The notes under the pieces are model-generated. The model made no database searches. It saw nothing but the letters and a program-made list of their open reading frames with translations, and was not told the DNA's origin. Source: Pseudoxanthomonas sp. NC8 (lineage in GTDB: Bacteria > Pseudomonadota > Gammaproteobacteria > Xanthomonadales > Xanthomonadaceae). Taken from it: a stretch of DNA of 64,000 bases. The translations under genes were made by a program, and so were the position numbers. The number at the start of each line of letters is the position of its first letter. The first letter of the stretch is position 1. Location: positions 1,363,001 to 1,427,000 of the forward strand of contig CP060419.1 of NCBI GenBank assembly GCA_025232375.1, in the 5' to 3' direction. Positions 10,493-20,211 of the stretch are shown piece after piece.

Positions 10493-10981
10493 ATGAGCAA
10501 AGTCGTCCACTACTTCAAGAGCCTGATGCTGCTGGAGCTGCTCCATAGTATAGGGTTGACCTTAAGGTACCTGTTCCGTCCGAAGTACACGCTGATGTAC
10601 CCGATGGAGAAGTTCCCGCAGTCGCCGCGCTTCCGCGGCCTGCACGCGCTGCGCCGCTATCCGAACGGCGAGGAACGCTGCATCGCCTGCAAGCTGTGCG
10701 AGGCGGTATGCCCGGCGCTGGCGATCACCATCGATTCGACCCGGCGCGAGGACGGCACCCGCCGCACCACGCGCTACGACATCGACCTGTTCAAGTGCAT
10801 CTACTGCGGCTTCTGCGAAGAAAGCTGCCCGGTGGATTCGATCGTGGAGACGCACGTGCTGGAGTACCACTTCGAGAAGCGCGGCGAGAACATCGTCACC
10901 AAGCCGCAGCTGCTGGCCATCGGCGACCGCCTCGAGGCGGAGATTGCCGAGCGCCGCGCCGCTGACGCCGCCTACCGCTGA
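10493..10981 (+). CDS. nuoI: NADH-quinone oxidoreductase subunit I
   Basis: Ferredoxin-like subunit with two [4Fe-4S] clusters, N6a and N6b, on the electron wire. The motifs are [16 protein letters not shown] and [16 protein letters not shown]. 162 residues, one open frame. The stretch 10541-10572 is AT-rich and reads [11 protein letters not shown] where the family usually has a Gly/Leu-rich run ending in TG(R/K)YLF. This looks like an in-frame cluster of miscalls and not a real substitution. The ATG follows nuoH by three bases. Confidence 0.96.
   Translation: MSKVVHYFKSLMLLELLHSIGLTLRYLFRPKYTLMYPMEKFPQSPRFRGLHALRRYPNGEERCIACKLCEAVCPALAITIDSTRREDGTRRTTRYDIDLFKCIYCGFCEESCPVDSIVETHVLEYHFEKRGENIVTKPQLLAIGDRLEAEIAERRAADAAYR
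10541..10572 (+). other. In-frame miscall cluster inside nuoI
   Basis: An AT-rich run including CATAGTATAGGG and CTTAAGG stands out in a gene that is otherwise very GC-rich. It contains the TAAGG string that elsewhere replaces CCAGG. The encoded [11 protein letters not shown] departs from the conserved pattern of the family while both sides match it well. Confidence 0.6.
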
Positions 10982-10988
10982 GGCCACG

Positions 10989-11628
10989 ATGGACTGGATC
11001 AAGATCGCCTTCTACGCCTTCGCCGCCACCGCGGTCGTATCCGCCGGTGCCGTGATCAGCGTGCGCAACCCGGTCAACGCCGTGCTGTGCCTCATCCTCA
11101 CGTTCTTCTCCGTGGCCTGCACCTGGCTGCTGGTCGGCGCCGAGTTCCTCGGCGTGGCCCTGATCCCTGGTCTATGTGGGCGCGGTGATGGTGCTGTTCC
11201 TGTTCGTGGTGATGATGCTCGACATCGACGTGGCCGCGCTGCGCGAGGGCTGGGTGAAGTTCCTGCCCGTGGGCCTGGTAGTGGCGGTCGTCATGCTGGT
11301 GCAGATGCTGGCCCTGGTCGGGGTGAAGGCGCGCGCCGTCGCGCCGTTCCCGGATAACGCCGCCTCGGCCGCTGCCGATGCGTCCAACACCACGTGGCTG
11401 GCCGAGCGCCTGTTCACCGAGTTCATCCTGCCGTTCGAGTTCGCCGCGGTGATCCTGACCGTGGCGGTGATCGCGGCGGTGATGCTGACCCTGCGCAAGC
11501 GCACCGGCATCAAGACCCAGAATCCGGCCGAGCAGTCGCGGGTCAAGGCCAGCGACCGCCTGCGCATCGTCAAGATGGCGGTGGAGAAGCCGGCGCCCGC
11601 CGCCGCACCGGCCGAAGGGGAGGGGTAA
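10989..11628 (+). CDS. nuoJ: NADH-quinone oxidoreductase subunit J (frameshifted copy)
   Basis: Five-helix membrane subunit of complex I. The start MDWIKIAFYAFAATAV is the first helix; VRNPVNAVLCLILTFF and LVYVGAVMVLFLFVVMM are the conserved second and third helices. One break near 11168 inserts a C at ATCCTGGTC. The C-terminus carries a charged tail ending APAAAPAEGEG. About 213 residues after repair, normal for NuoJ. Eight bases separate it from nuoI and three from nuoK. Confidence 0.95.
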
Positions 11629-11631
11629 GGC

Positions 11632-11937
11632 ATGATCACGCTCGGACACCTGCTCGCGCTCGGCGCGGTGCTGTTCTGCATCAGCATGGCCGGCATCTTC
11701 CTCAACCGGAAGAACGTCATCGTCCTGCTGATGTCGATCGAACTGATGCTGCTGTCGGTCAACATCAACTTCATCGCGTTTTCGCGCGAGCTGGGCGATG
11801 CGGCCGGCCAGCTATTCGTCTTCTTCATCCTGACGGTGGCCGCGGCGGAAGCGGCGATCGGCCTAGCGATCCTGGTCGCGCTGTTCCGTACCCGCGGCAC
11901 GATCAACGTCGGCGAAGTGGATTCGCTCAAGGGCTGA
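11632..11937 (+). CDS. nuoK: NADH-quinone oxidoreductase subunit K
   Basis: Small three-helix membrane subunit related to MrpC, part of the proton path next to NuoJ. 101 residues, intact and of exact family length. The conserved glutamates lie in [16 protein letters not shown] and [13 protein letters not shown]. Its stop codon sits inside the left arm of a strong hairpin (11936-11968), followed by an unusually long gap before nuoL. Confidence 0.97.
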   Translation: MITLGHLLALGAVLFCISMAGIFLNRKNVIVLLMSIELMLLSVNINFIAFSRELGDAAGQLFVFFILTVAAAEAAIGLAILVALFRTRGTINVGEVDSLKG

Positions 11938-11968
11938 TCCCGATCGAACCACAGGTTCGATAGGGATC
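11936..11968 (+). repeat. Strong hairpin at the nuoK stop codon
   Basis: Left arm GATCCC then ATCGAACC, loop ACA, right arm GGTTCGAT then GGGATC, with a single G/A mismatch in a 15-bp stem. No T-run follows, so it is more likely an RNA processing or stability element (or a small inserted palindrome) than a terminator. It opens the 252-base gap between nuoK and nuoL, in which I recognise no gene. Confidence 0.7.
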
Positions 11969-12189
11969 GTCGCCGGGCCACGGATGGCCGGGCAGGGTTC
12001 TCCGGAGCCCGCGTGGTACCGCCATGGAGGGCGGGGGAATCAATGATTGCGCGGCGCTTCGATCCAGGGCGACGCATCCGGCAAGGCGACGCGCCGGTGG
12101 AGTTCTGCAAGTTGCGGCACGCGCAGGCGCGAGGATCAGCCCGGTCCGCGCCCGCACCGACAGGCACGTACTGGATTAGACGGCACACC

Positions 12190-14339
12190 ATGATCATCTC
12201 CAAAACCCACCTGCTGCTGATCGTCCTATGGCCCCGCTGCTGGGCAGTCTTGTGGCCGGTCTGTTCGGACGCCAGGTCGGCCGCAGGGGCGCGCAGTCGG
12301 CGACCATCCTCGGCGTGGCGGCCAGCTGCGCGCTGTCGTGCTGGGTCCTGTACCAGCTGGTCGCCGGTGGTGCCTCGCCGTTCAACCAGAACCTCTACAC
12401 CTTCTTCGAGGTCGGCAACTATGCGGCCCACGTCGGCTTCATGATCGACCGGCTGAGCGCGATGATGATGGTCGTGGTGACCTTCGTCTCGCTGCTGGTC
12501 CACGTCTACACCATCGGCTACATGGCCGACGACCCGGGTTACCAGCGCTTCTTCAGCTACATCTCGCTGTTCACCTTCAGCATGCTGATGCTGGTGATGA
12601 GCAACAACTTCCTGCAGCTGTTCTTCGGCTGGGAAGCGGTGGGCCTAGTCTCCTACCTCCTGATCGGCTTCTGGTTCAAGCGCCCGACCGCCGTGTTCGC
12701 CAACATGAAGGCGTTATGGTCAACCGGGTCGGCGACTTCGGCTTCCTGCTCGGCATTGCCGGCGTGCTGCTGTGGTTCGGTACCTGGACTACGGCACCGT
12801 CTTCGCCAACGCGCCGTTGCTGGAGAACCAGGCCGTGCAGATCTTCGCCGGCCACCCGTGGAGCATCGCCACGATCATCTGCATCTGCCTGTTCATTGGC
12901 GCGATGGGCAAGTCGGCGCAGGTGCCGCTGCACGTGTGGCTGCCGGACTCGATGGAAGGCCCGACTCCGATCTCGGCGCTGATCCACGCGGCGACGATGG
13001 TCACCGCCGGCATCTTCATGGTCGCGCGCATGTCGCCGTTGTTCGAGCTGTCGGACACCGCCCTCCATTTCATCCTGTTCATCGGCGCCACGACGGCGTT
13101 CTTCATGGGCCTGATCGGCATCGTGCAGAACGACATCAAGCGCGTGGTTGCCTACTCGACCCTGTCGCAGCTGGGGTACATGACCGTGGCGCTGGGCGTG
13201 TCCGCGTACTCGGGCGCGGTGTACCACCTGATGACCCACGCGTTCTTCAAGGCGCTGCTGTTCCTGGCCGCGGGCTCGGTGATCATCGGCATGCACCACG
13301 AGCAGGACATGCGCAAGATGGGTGGCCTGCGCAAGTACATGCCGGTCACCTACTGGACCAGCGTGATCGGCACCTACTCTTGGTCGGCACTCCGTTCTTC
13401 TCCGGCTTCTATTCGAAGGACACGATCATCGAGGCCGCGGCGCACCACGCCCACGAAACCCACCACTGGATCGCCACCTACGCCTACTGGGCCGTGCTCG
13501 GCGGCGTGATCGTGACCAGCTTCTACAGCTTCCGCCTGCTGTTCATGACGTTCCACGGCAAGGAGCGCTTCCGCGATGTGCATGGCGAGCATGGCCACGG
13601 CCACGATGACCACGCCCATGCAGCGCACGCGCATGACGGTCACGCGCACGGCGACGATCATCATGGTGGTCATGACGACCACGGCCACGGCCATCACGGC
13701 GCGCACGAGCCGCACGAGTCGCCGTGGGTGGTGACCGTTCCGCTGGTCCTGCTGGCAATCCCGTCGGTGGTGATCGGCTTCCTCACCGCCGGTCCGATGC
13801 TGTTCGGTACCGACTGGCTGGGCGAGCACCACGCGGCGGCAATCCCGGGCCAGCTGGTGACCTATTTCACCGGTGCCATCGATTTCACCGATCCGTCGCG
13901 CGACACCATCGCGGCGGTCGGCGAGGAGTTCTGGCATGGGCCGGTCGCTTACGCCCTGCACGGGATGCTCATGCCGGCGTTCTGGCTGACCGTGGCCGGC
14001 TTCCTGCTCGCGGCGCTGCTGTACCTGTGGAAGCCGGAGCTGCCGGGCCGTGCGCGCAGCGCCCTCCATCCGCTGGTGCGGCTGCTGGAGGAGAAGTATT
14101 TCGCCGACCATGTCTGGATCAAGGGCTTCGCCGGTGGCGGCGTGAAGCTCGGCCGCGTCTCGCGCTGGATCGACAGCACGCTGATCGACGGCGTGGTCGT
14201 CAACGGCAGCGCGCGCGTGGTCGACCTCGCGGCGACCCTGCTGCGGCGCACCCAATCCGGTTACCTCTACCACTACGCCTTCGCGATGATCATCGGCCTG
14301 ATTGCACTGCTGGCCGTGCTCATGCGGTTCTGGCGCTGA
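12190..14339 (+). CDS. nuoL: NADH-quinone oxidoreductase subunit L with His-rich loop (frameshifted copy)
   Basis: Antiporter-like proton-pumping subunit with the long lateral helix. Conserved blocks are [22 protein letters not shown], cut by no lesion, plus [31 protein letters not shown] and [11 protein letters not shown]. Breaks at CCTGG lie near 12227 (CCTATGG), 12716 (TTATGGTC), 12779 and 13381 (TCTTGGTC). Between the antiporter core and the C-terminal helices is a 46-residue segment with 19 histidines (about 13577-13717). About 715 residues when repaired, longer than many NuoL proteins because of that segment. Confidence 0.94.
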
Positions 14340-14358
14340 CCGTACGGAAGAACTAGAC

Positions 14359-15868
14359 GTGGCGAACACGCATCTGTTGAGTGTCCTGATCTGGCTGCCG
14401 GTAATCGGCGGCGCACTGATCCTCGCCTGGGCGAGGCCCGTGCGTCGGCGGCGCGCTGGGCGTCCATGGCCGTGGCCGTGGTCACCTTCCTCTGGAGCCT
14501 GCGCCTGCTGGTCGGCTTCGACTACGCCGACCCGGGCATGCAGTTCGTCGAACAGCATGCCTGGATCCCCGCGTACGACATCCACTACAACCTGGGCGTG
14601 GACGGGATCGCGGTCGCGCTGATCCTGCTGACCACCCTGGTCGGCGTGCTGGCCTGGCCGGTGCCAGGGCGTGGTCAACAAGCGCGTGCACCAGTACGTG
14701 GCTTCGTTCCTGATGCTGCAGGGCGTGACCGTCGGCATCTTCGCCGCCACCGACGCGATCCTGTTCTACGTGTTCTTCGAAGCCATGCTGATTCCGATGT
14801 TCCTGATCATCGGCGTCTGGGGCGGGCCGCGGCGCATCTACGCGGCGATGAAGTTCTTCCTCTACACCTTCCTCGGCTCGGTGCTGATGCTGGTGGCGCT
14901 GGTCTACCTGTACCTGAAGGGCGGCAGCTTCCAGCTGGCCGACCTGTACGCGCTGCCCCTGAGCGCGAAGGAGCAAACCTGGATCTTCTTTGCCTTCATG
15001 ATCGCCTTCGCGGTCAAGGTACCGATGTTCCCGGTCCATACCTGGCTGCCGGATGCGCACGTGGAGGCGCCGACCGCCGGTTCGGTGATCCTGGCCGCGA
15101 TCGCGCTGAAGATCGGTGGTTACGGCTTCCTGCGCTTCAACCTGCCGATCACGCCGGACGCGGGCCATGAATGGGCCTTGGCTGGTGATCACGCTGTCGC
15201 TGGTCGCGGTCATCTACGTCGGCCTTGGTCGCGCTGGTCCAGGACGACATGAAGAAGCTGGTTGCGTACTCCTCGGTAGCGCACATGGGCTTCGTCACCC
15301 TTGGCACCTTCATCGCCTTCACCTGGTCCGCGACTTCGGTTCGATCGACGCGGCGCGCCTGGGCCTGCAGGGCGCCATGGTGCAGATGATCTCGCACGGC
15401 TTCGTTTCCGGTGCGATGTTCACCTGTATCGGCGTGCTCTACGACCGCATGCACACCCGGCGCATCGCCGACTATGGCGGCGTGGCCAACGTGATGCCGT
15501 GGTTCGCCGCGCTCGCCATGCTGTTCTTCATGGCCAATGCGGGCCTGCCGGGCACCAGCGGTTTCGTCGGCGAGTTCATGGTCATCCTGGCCAGCTTCCA
15601 GAAGCATCCGGCGATCGCGTTCCTGGCCGCCACCACCCTGGTGATCACCGCCGCCTACACGCTGTGGCTCTACAAGCGCGTGTTCTTCGGCGAGGTGGGC
15701 AACGCGCACGTGGCCGAGATGAAGGATGTCAACGCACGCGAGGTCGCAATCATGGGCGTGTTCGCCGCCGGCACCCTGCTGCTCGGTGTATGGCCCAAGC
15801 CGCTGACCGACCTGATGGAACCGTCGATCGCGCAACTGGCGATGCAGATCGCCACCAGCAAGCTGTAA
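14359..15868 (+). CDS. nuoM: NADH-quinone oxidoreductase subunit M (frameshifted copy)
   Basis: Second antiporter-like proton-pumping subunit. Conserved regions are [71 protein letters not shown] and [12 protein letters not shown]. Breaks lie near 14431, 14655, 15177 (GCCTTGGC), 15228 (GGCCTTGGTC) and 15327, all at CCTGG or CCAGG sites. GTG 14359 gives the usual start and lies 19 bases after nuoL. About 503 residues after repair, normal for NuoM. Confidence 0.94.
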
Positions 15869-15881
15869 GGATTCCCCGAAG

Positions 15882-17333
15882 ATGATCACGTCCCCCGCGA
15901 TGCCGTCCGCCACCGAGCTGCTGCCGCTGCTGCCGGAGCTGGTGCTGATCGGTGGTGCCTTCGCCCTGCTGATCGTCGACCTGTTCATCGACGCCCGGCA
16001 CAAGGTCTGGACCCATTTCCTCTCCGTGCTGGTGCTGGTCGTTGTGCTGGCGATGCTGGCCACCGGTAAGGGCGGGCAGGGCGTGGTGATGAACGGCATG
16101 TTCGTGCGCGACACCGCCGCCGACGTGATGAAGCTGGCGATCGTGCTGATGAGCGGCCTGACCCTCGTCTACGGCTGGAGCTACCTGCGCGAGCGCAGGC
16201 TGTACCGGGGCGAGATACCGGTGCTGGTGCTGTTCGCCACGGCCGGCATGATGATGCTGGTCTCGGCCGGCAGCCTTGGTCATGGTCTATCTGGTATGGA
16301 ACTGCTGGCGCTGTGCTCGTACGCGCTGGTCGCCGCGGATCGCGACAACGGCAAGGCCACCGAGGCGGCGATGAAGTACATCGTGCTCGGCTCGCTGGCC
16401 TCGGGCCTGCTGCTGTACGGCATGTCGCTGGTCTATGGCGCTACCGGGTCGCTGCACCTGGACGCGATCAACGCGGCCATCGCCGGTTCCGACGAGCGGA
16501 CCCTGCTGCTCACCGGCACCGTGTTCATGGTCGCCGGCCTTGGCGTTCAAGCTGGGAGCGGCGCCGTTCCACATGTGGCTGCCGGACGTGTACCAGGGCG
16601 CCACCGCGCCGGTCGCGCTGTTCGTCAGCTCCGCGCCCAAGCTGGCCGCGTTCGGCATGGCGTACCGCCTGCTGGAAGTGGGCGTTGGCCCGCTGGCCGA
16701 GGAGTGGAAGTGGCTGCTGGCCGGTCTCGCCGCGGTCTCGCTGGTGATCGGCAACCTGATGGCCGTGGCCCAGTCCAACCTCAAGCGCATGCTGGCGTAT
16801 TCGACCGTGTCGCACATCGGTTTCCTGCTGATGGAAACTTGGCCGGCGGCGACGAGCGTGGCTACGCGGCGGCGCTGTTCTATGCGATCACCTACGCGCT
16901 GATGTCCACGGCGGCTTTCGGCGCGATCATCGCGCTGTCGCGGCAGGGCTTCGAGGCCGAGAACATCGACGACTTCAAGGGCCTGAACGCGCGCAACCCG
17001 AAGCTGGCCGTGCTGGTGCTGTTCATCATGGCTTCGCTGGCCGGCGTGCCGCCGTTCCTCGGCTTCTGGACCAAGCTGGCCGTGCTCGGCGCGGCGGTGC
17101 AGGGCGGGATGCTGTGGCTGGCGCTGCTCGGCGTGGCCTGCGCGGTCGTCGGCGCGTACTACTACCTGCGCGTGATCAAGGTGATGTACTTCGACGAGCC
17201 GGTCGGCGCGTCGCTGCCGGCGCACAACGACCGCGTGCTTGGCGTGGTCCTGGGCGTCAATTCGCTGGGCCTGCTGGCGCTGGGCCTTACGCGGAACCCG
17301 ATCATGGTCTGGTGCCAGCGCGCCTTCACGTAG
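15882..17333 (+). CDS. nuoN: NADH-quinone oxidoreductase subunit N (frameshifted copy)
   Basis: Third antiporter-like proton pump of complex I and last gene of the operon. Conserved stretches are [21 protein letters not shown], split here by a short garbled run, then [18 protein letters not shown] and [14 protein letters not shown]. Near 16268-16300 two opposite indels (CCTTGG, then TATCTGGTATGG) leave the frame open but turn SLVMVYLG into SLGHGLS. Further breaks lie near 16545 and 16843. About 483 residues. The strong terminator at 17364 follows. Confidence 0.94.
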   Translation: MITSPAMPSATELLPLLPELVLIGGAFALLIVDLFIDARHKVWTHFLSVLVLVVVLAMLATGKGGQGVVMNGMFVRDTAADVMKLAIVLMSGLTLVYGWSYLRERRLYRGEIPVLVLFATAGMMMLVSAGSLGHGLSGMELLALCSYALVAADRDNGKATEAAMKYIVLGSLASGLLLYGMSLVYGATGSLHLDAINAAIAGSDERTLLLTGTVFMVAGLGVQAGSGAVPHVAAGRVPGRHRAGRAVRQLRAQAGRVRHGVPPAGSGRWPAGRGVEVAAGRSRRGLAGDRQPDGRGPVQPQAHAGVFDRVAHRFPADGNLAGGDERGYAAALFYAITYALMSTAAFGAIIALSRQGFEAENIDDFKGLNARNPKLAVLVLFIMASLAGVPPFLGFWTKLAVLGAAVQGGMLWLALLGVACAVVGAYYYLRVIKVMYFDEPVGASLPAHNDRVLGVVLGVNSLGLLALGLTRNPIMVWCQRAFT

Positions 17334-17363
17334 GAAAGCGTTGCAGTGTCGCCCGGTTCCGAC

Positions 17364-17396
17364 AGAAGCCCCGGCGCGTCCGGGGCTTCTGCTTTT
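17364..17396 (+). terminator. Terminator of the nuo operon
   Basis: Perfect 11-bp stem AGAAGCCCCGG/CCGGGGCTTCT with a CGCGT loop, followed by GCTTTT. It lies 30 bases after the nuoN stop. The rest of the 332-base gap to the next tRNA has no recognisable gene apart from the tRNA promoter. Confidence 0.88.
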
Positions 17397-17625
17397 CCGG
17401 TGATGCGGATGGGAGCACCGGGTGGCGGTTCCGGCCCGGTCGTGACGCGAGGCGGCCCGGGCATTGGCAGGGAAAGGGGACTGTTCCGGTCGGGTGTGGT
17501 GCGTGGGCGGTGCGTCGTGCCTGGACGTCGGCCTGCTTCAACCGGCCGAAGGTGGCGGCAATGACGGGATTTCAACCTCGGCCCGGTCCACCGGCACGCG
17601 ATTCGATCTTTCATGCATTCAAGGC

Positions 17626-17654
17626 TTGCATTAATTCCGGCCGATCGCCATAAT
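17626..17654 (+). promoter_or_regulatory. Promoter of the initiator tRNA / rimP operon
   Basis: TTGCAT at 17626-17631 and CATAAT at 17649-17654 are separated by 17 bases, a good sigma-70 arrangement. The tRNA begins 12 bases after the -10, so transcription would start just before the mature 5' end. Confidence 0.7.
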
Positions 17655-17665
17655 TCCGCCTCTGC

Positions 17666-17742
17666 TGCGGGGTGGAGCAGTCTGGCAGCTCGTCGGGCTC
17701 ATAACCCGAAGGTCGCAGGTTCAAATCCTGCCCCCGCTACCA
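17666..17742 (+). tRNA. metY: Initiator tRNA-fMet (anticodon CAT)
   Basis: 77 bases with encoded CCA. The anticodon stem ends in the three consecutive G-C pairs (GGG/CCC around CTCATAA) typical of initiators. The first acceptor position (T1/T72) is unpaired, another initiator mark. Its place directly before rimP-nusA-infB matches metY of Escherichia coli, hence the symbol. Confidence 0.95.
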
Positions 17743-17760
17743 TGTTTTGTGGGTCTGTTT

Positions 17761-17828
17761 TCCCGGCAGTTTCCGGGATTCACGGATCCTCAGGCTGGGC
17801 TTGTAACGGCGCATGTTCCCGCCGTTAC
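17761..17828 (+). promoter_or_regulatory. Two leader hairpins between tRNA-fMet and rimP
   Basis: The first hairpin is TCCCGG/CCGGGA at 17761-17778 and the second is GTAACGGC/GCCGTTAC at 17803-17828, both perfect. They lie in the 220-base leader of rimP. They may take part in tRNA processing or attenuation, but neither is followed by a clear T-run. Confidence 0.45.
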
Positions 17829-17962
17829 GCCGATTCCAGCATCATCGGATGGGAAGCCCAGGCGGGCCTCCTGTCGGACACGGGGCCCGGATGGGCCCTT
17901 TGTCGTTTCCGGGGTCCGGAAAATCATCGCCGTTCCGTTTCCGCGTTCGAGAAGCCGCCGCA

Positions 17963-18565
17963 ATGAGCGAGAAGCACAGCGAAATCGCCGAGCTGCTGGG
18001 CCCGACTGTCGAGTCGCTGGGCCTGGAGCTGCTTGGCATCGAATACCTGCCGGCGCCCGGCGGCGCGACCGTGCGCCTGTACATCGACGTGGCGGCCGCC
18101 GACGGTGGGCAGCCGGAGCGCACGGTGACCATCGAGGACTGCGAGGCCGTCAGCCGCGAGGTTTCTGCGCAGCTCGACGTCGCCGATCCGATTTCCGGCA
18201 ATTACACCCTCGAGGTGTCCTCGCCGGGCCTGGATCGCCCGCTGTTCACCCCCGCCCACTTCGCCCGCTTCCTCGGCGAGCAGGCCAAGGTCGGCCTGAA
18301 GCTGCCGCAGGATGGCCGTCGGCGCCTGCAGGCCACGATCCTGCGCGTGGACGGCAATACGGTGGTGTTCGGGCTGGATGGCGCCGAGTTCGTCGTCGCC
18401 GCCGACAACATCGACAAGGCGCGCCTGGTCCCGGACTGGGCTGCGCTTGGCATGGCGCCCACCAAGAATTCCCCTTCGAAAGACAAGCCCGGCAACAAGG
18501 GCGGAAGCACTGGCAAGCAATCCTCCAACAAGCCGGCGGCCGGCGGCAAGCCGCACGCGGAGTAA
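17963..18565 (+). CDS. rimP: Ribosome maturation factor RimP
   Basis: Assists assembly of the 30S subunit, acting around the S12 binding region. The sequence has the family start [19 protein letters not shown], the block [19 protein letters not shown] and the hallmark [20 protein letters not shown]. 200 residues, intact. The C-terminus is an extra Lys/Ser/Gly-rich tail of about 40 residues, probably disordered. ATG 17963 is the start that gives [12 protein letters not shown]. First protein gene of the operon, six bases before nusA. Confidence 0.95.
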   Translation: MSEKHSEIAELLGPTVESLGLELLGIEYLPAPGGATVRLYIDVAAADGGQPERTVTIEDCEAVSREVSAQLDVADPISGNYTLEVSSPGLDRPLFTPAHFARFLGEQAKVGLKLPQDGRRRLQATILRVDGNTVVFGLDGAEFVVAADNIDKARLVPDWAALGMAPTKNSPSKDKPGNKGGSTGKQSSNKPAAGGKPHAE

Positions 18566-18571
18566 AACGAG

Positions 18572-20090
18572 ATGAGCAAGGAACTTCTTCTGGTAGTGGA
18601 TGCGGTCGCCAACGAGAAGGGCGTGCCGCGTGACGTGATCTTCGACGCGCTCGAAGCCGCGCTGGCTTCGGCGGCCAAGAAGCGCTACATCGACTAAGGA
18701 CGTGGTCGCCCGCGTGGCGATCGACCGCAAGGATGGCAGTTACGAGACCTTCCGCCGCTGGGAGGTCGTGCCCGACGACGTGGTCATGGAATCGCCGGAC
18801 CGGCAGATCCGCCTGATGGACGCGATCGACGAGGCCGATGGCGTCGAGGTCGGCGACTGGATCGAAGAGCCGATCGAGAATCCGGAATTCGGCCGCATCG
18901 CCGCGCAGGCCGCCAAGCAGGTGATCGTGCAGCGCGTACGCGAAGCCGAGCGCCAGCAGGTCGTCGATGCATGGAAGGACCGCGTCGGCGAGCTGGTGAC
19001 CGGCGTGGTCAAGCGCGCCGAGCGCGGCAACATCTACGTGGACCTGGGCGGCAATGCCGAGGCCTTCATCCCGAAGGACAAGGGCATTCCGCGCGACGTG
19101 CTGCGTACCGGCGACCGCGTGCGCGGCTACCTGTTCGAGGTCCGCAGCGAACCGCGCGGCCCGCAGCTGTTCATCAGCCGCGGCGCGCCGGAATTCATGA
19201 TCGAGCTGTTCAAGCTCGAGGTGCCGGAAGTCGGTAAGAGCCTTGGTCGAGATCAAGGCCTGCGCACGCGACCCGGGTGACCGCGCCAAGATCGCCGTCA
19301 TCGCCCACGACACCCGCACCGATCCGATCGGCGCGTGCATCGGCATGCGCGGTTCGCGCGTGCAGGCGGTGAGCAACGAGCTCAACGGCGAGCGCGTGGA
19401 CATCGTGCTGTGGAACGACAACCCGGCCAACTTCGTCATCAACGCGATGGCGCCGGCCGAAGTCCAGTCGATCATCGTCGACGAGGACAAGCACTCGATG
19501 GACCTTGGCCGTGGCCGAGGACCGGCTGGCCCAGGCGATCGGCAAGGGCGGCCAGAACGTGCGCCTGGCCAGCCGCCTGACCGGCTGGCAGCTCAACGTC
19601 ATGACCTGGGAGGATAAGGTCGCGGCCAAGTCCGAGGCCGAGCAGGCCGTCGCCCGCCAGCTGTTCCAGGACAAGCTGGAAGTGGACGAGGAGATCGCCG
19701 GCATCCCTGGTGTCGGAGGCTTCAGCACCGTCGAGGAGATCGCCTACGTTCCGGTCGGCGAGCTGCTGGCGGTGGAAGGCTTCGACGAGGACATCGTCGA
19801 GGAGCTGCGCTCGCGTGCCCGCGACGCGCTGCTCAACGACGCGCTGGCGGTCGAGGAGGAAGTCGACGAGCACCAGCCCGCCGAGGACCTGCTGGCCCTG
19901 GAGGGGATGGACGAGGAAACCGCTTTCGCCCCTGGCCGGCCACGGCGTGCGCACCAGCGAGGACCTGTCCGACCTGGCGGCCGACGAGGTCGCCGAGTTC
20001 GGCATCGAGGGGCTGGACGGGGCCGCGCCGCGGCGCTGATCCCTGGCCGCCCGCGCCGAGGAGATTGCCCGTCTGGAGCGTGGCGCGTGA
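18572..20090 (+). CDS. nusA: Transcription termination/antitermination factor NusA (frameshifted copy)
   Basis: RNA polymerase-associated factor for pausing, termination and antitermination. The N-terminal domain starts [20 protein letters not shown]. The S1 domain follows ([17 protein letters not shown]), then the KH domains ([15 protein letters not shown] and [15 protein letters not shown]), then two acidic C-terminal repeats. A false TAA at 18695 comes from GACCAGGAC read as GACTAAGGAC. Other breaks lie near 19243, 19504, 19709, 19929, 20025 and 20042, nearly all CCWGG. The repaired gene ends [10 protein letters not shown] at 20090. About 500 residues. Confidence 0.94.
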
Positions 20091-20211
20091 ACAAGCGGCC
20101 GGAGCGCGGCGCATGAGCCGGCGATGAACACCGCCCTGCATCGTCCAGGGCTTAGAATCCGCGCTTCCCTTGCTCCCGGCGAGGGGGCGCCACCAAGAGC
20201 ATAGGATCCGA

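Noticed and set aside
12043..12190. N-terminal extension of NuoL from an upstream ATG in the same frame
   Set aside because: The extension is Arg-rich and polar with no membrane helix. NuoL proteins begin close to the first hydrophobic segment at 12190.
13577..13717. His-rich segment of NuoL as a sequencing artefact
   Set aside because: The frame is open on both sides, codon use is normal, and the segment has no CCWGG site that could explain it.
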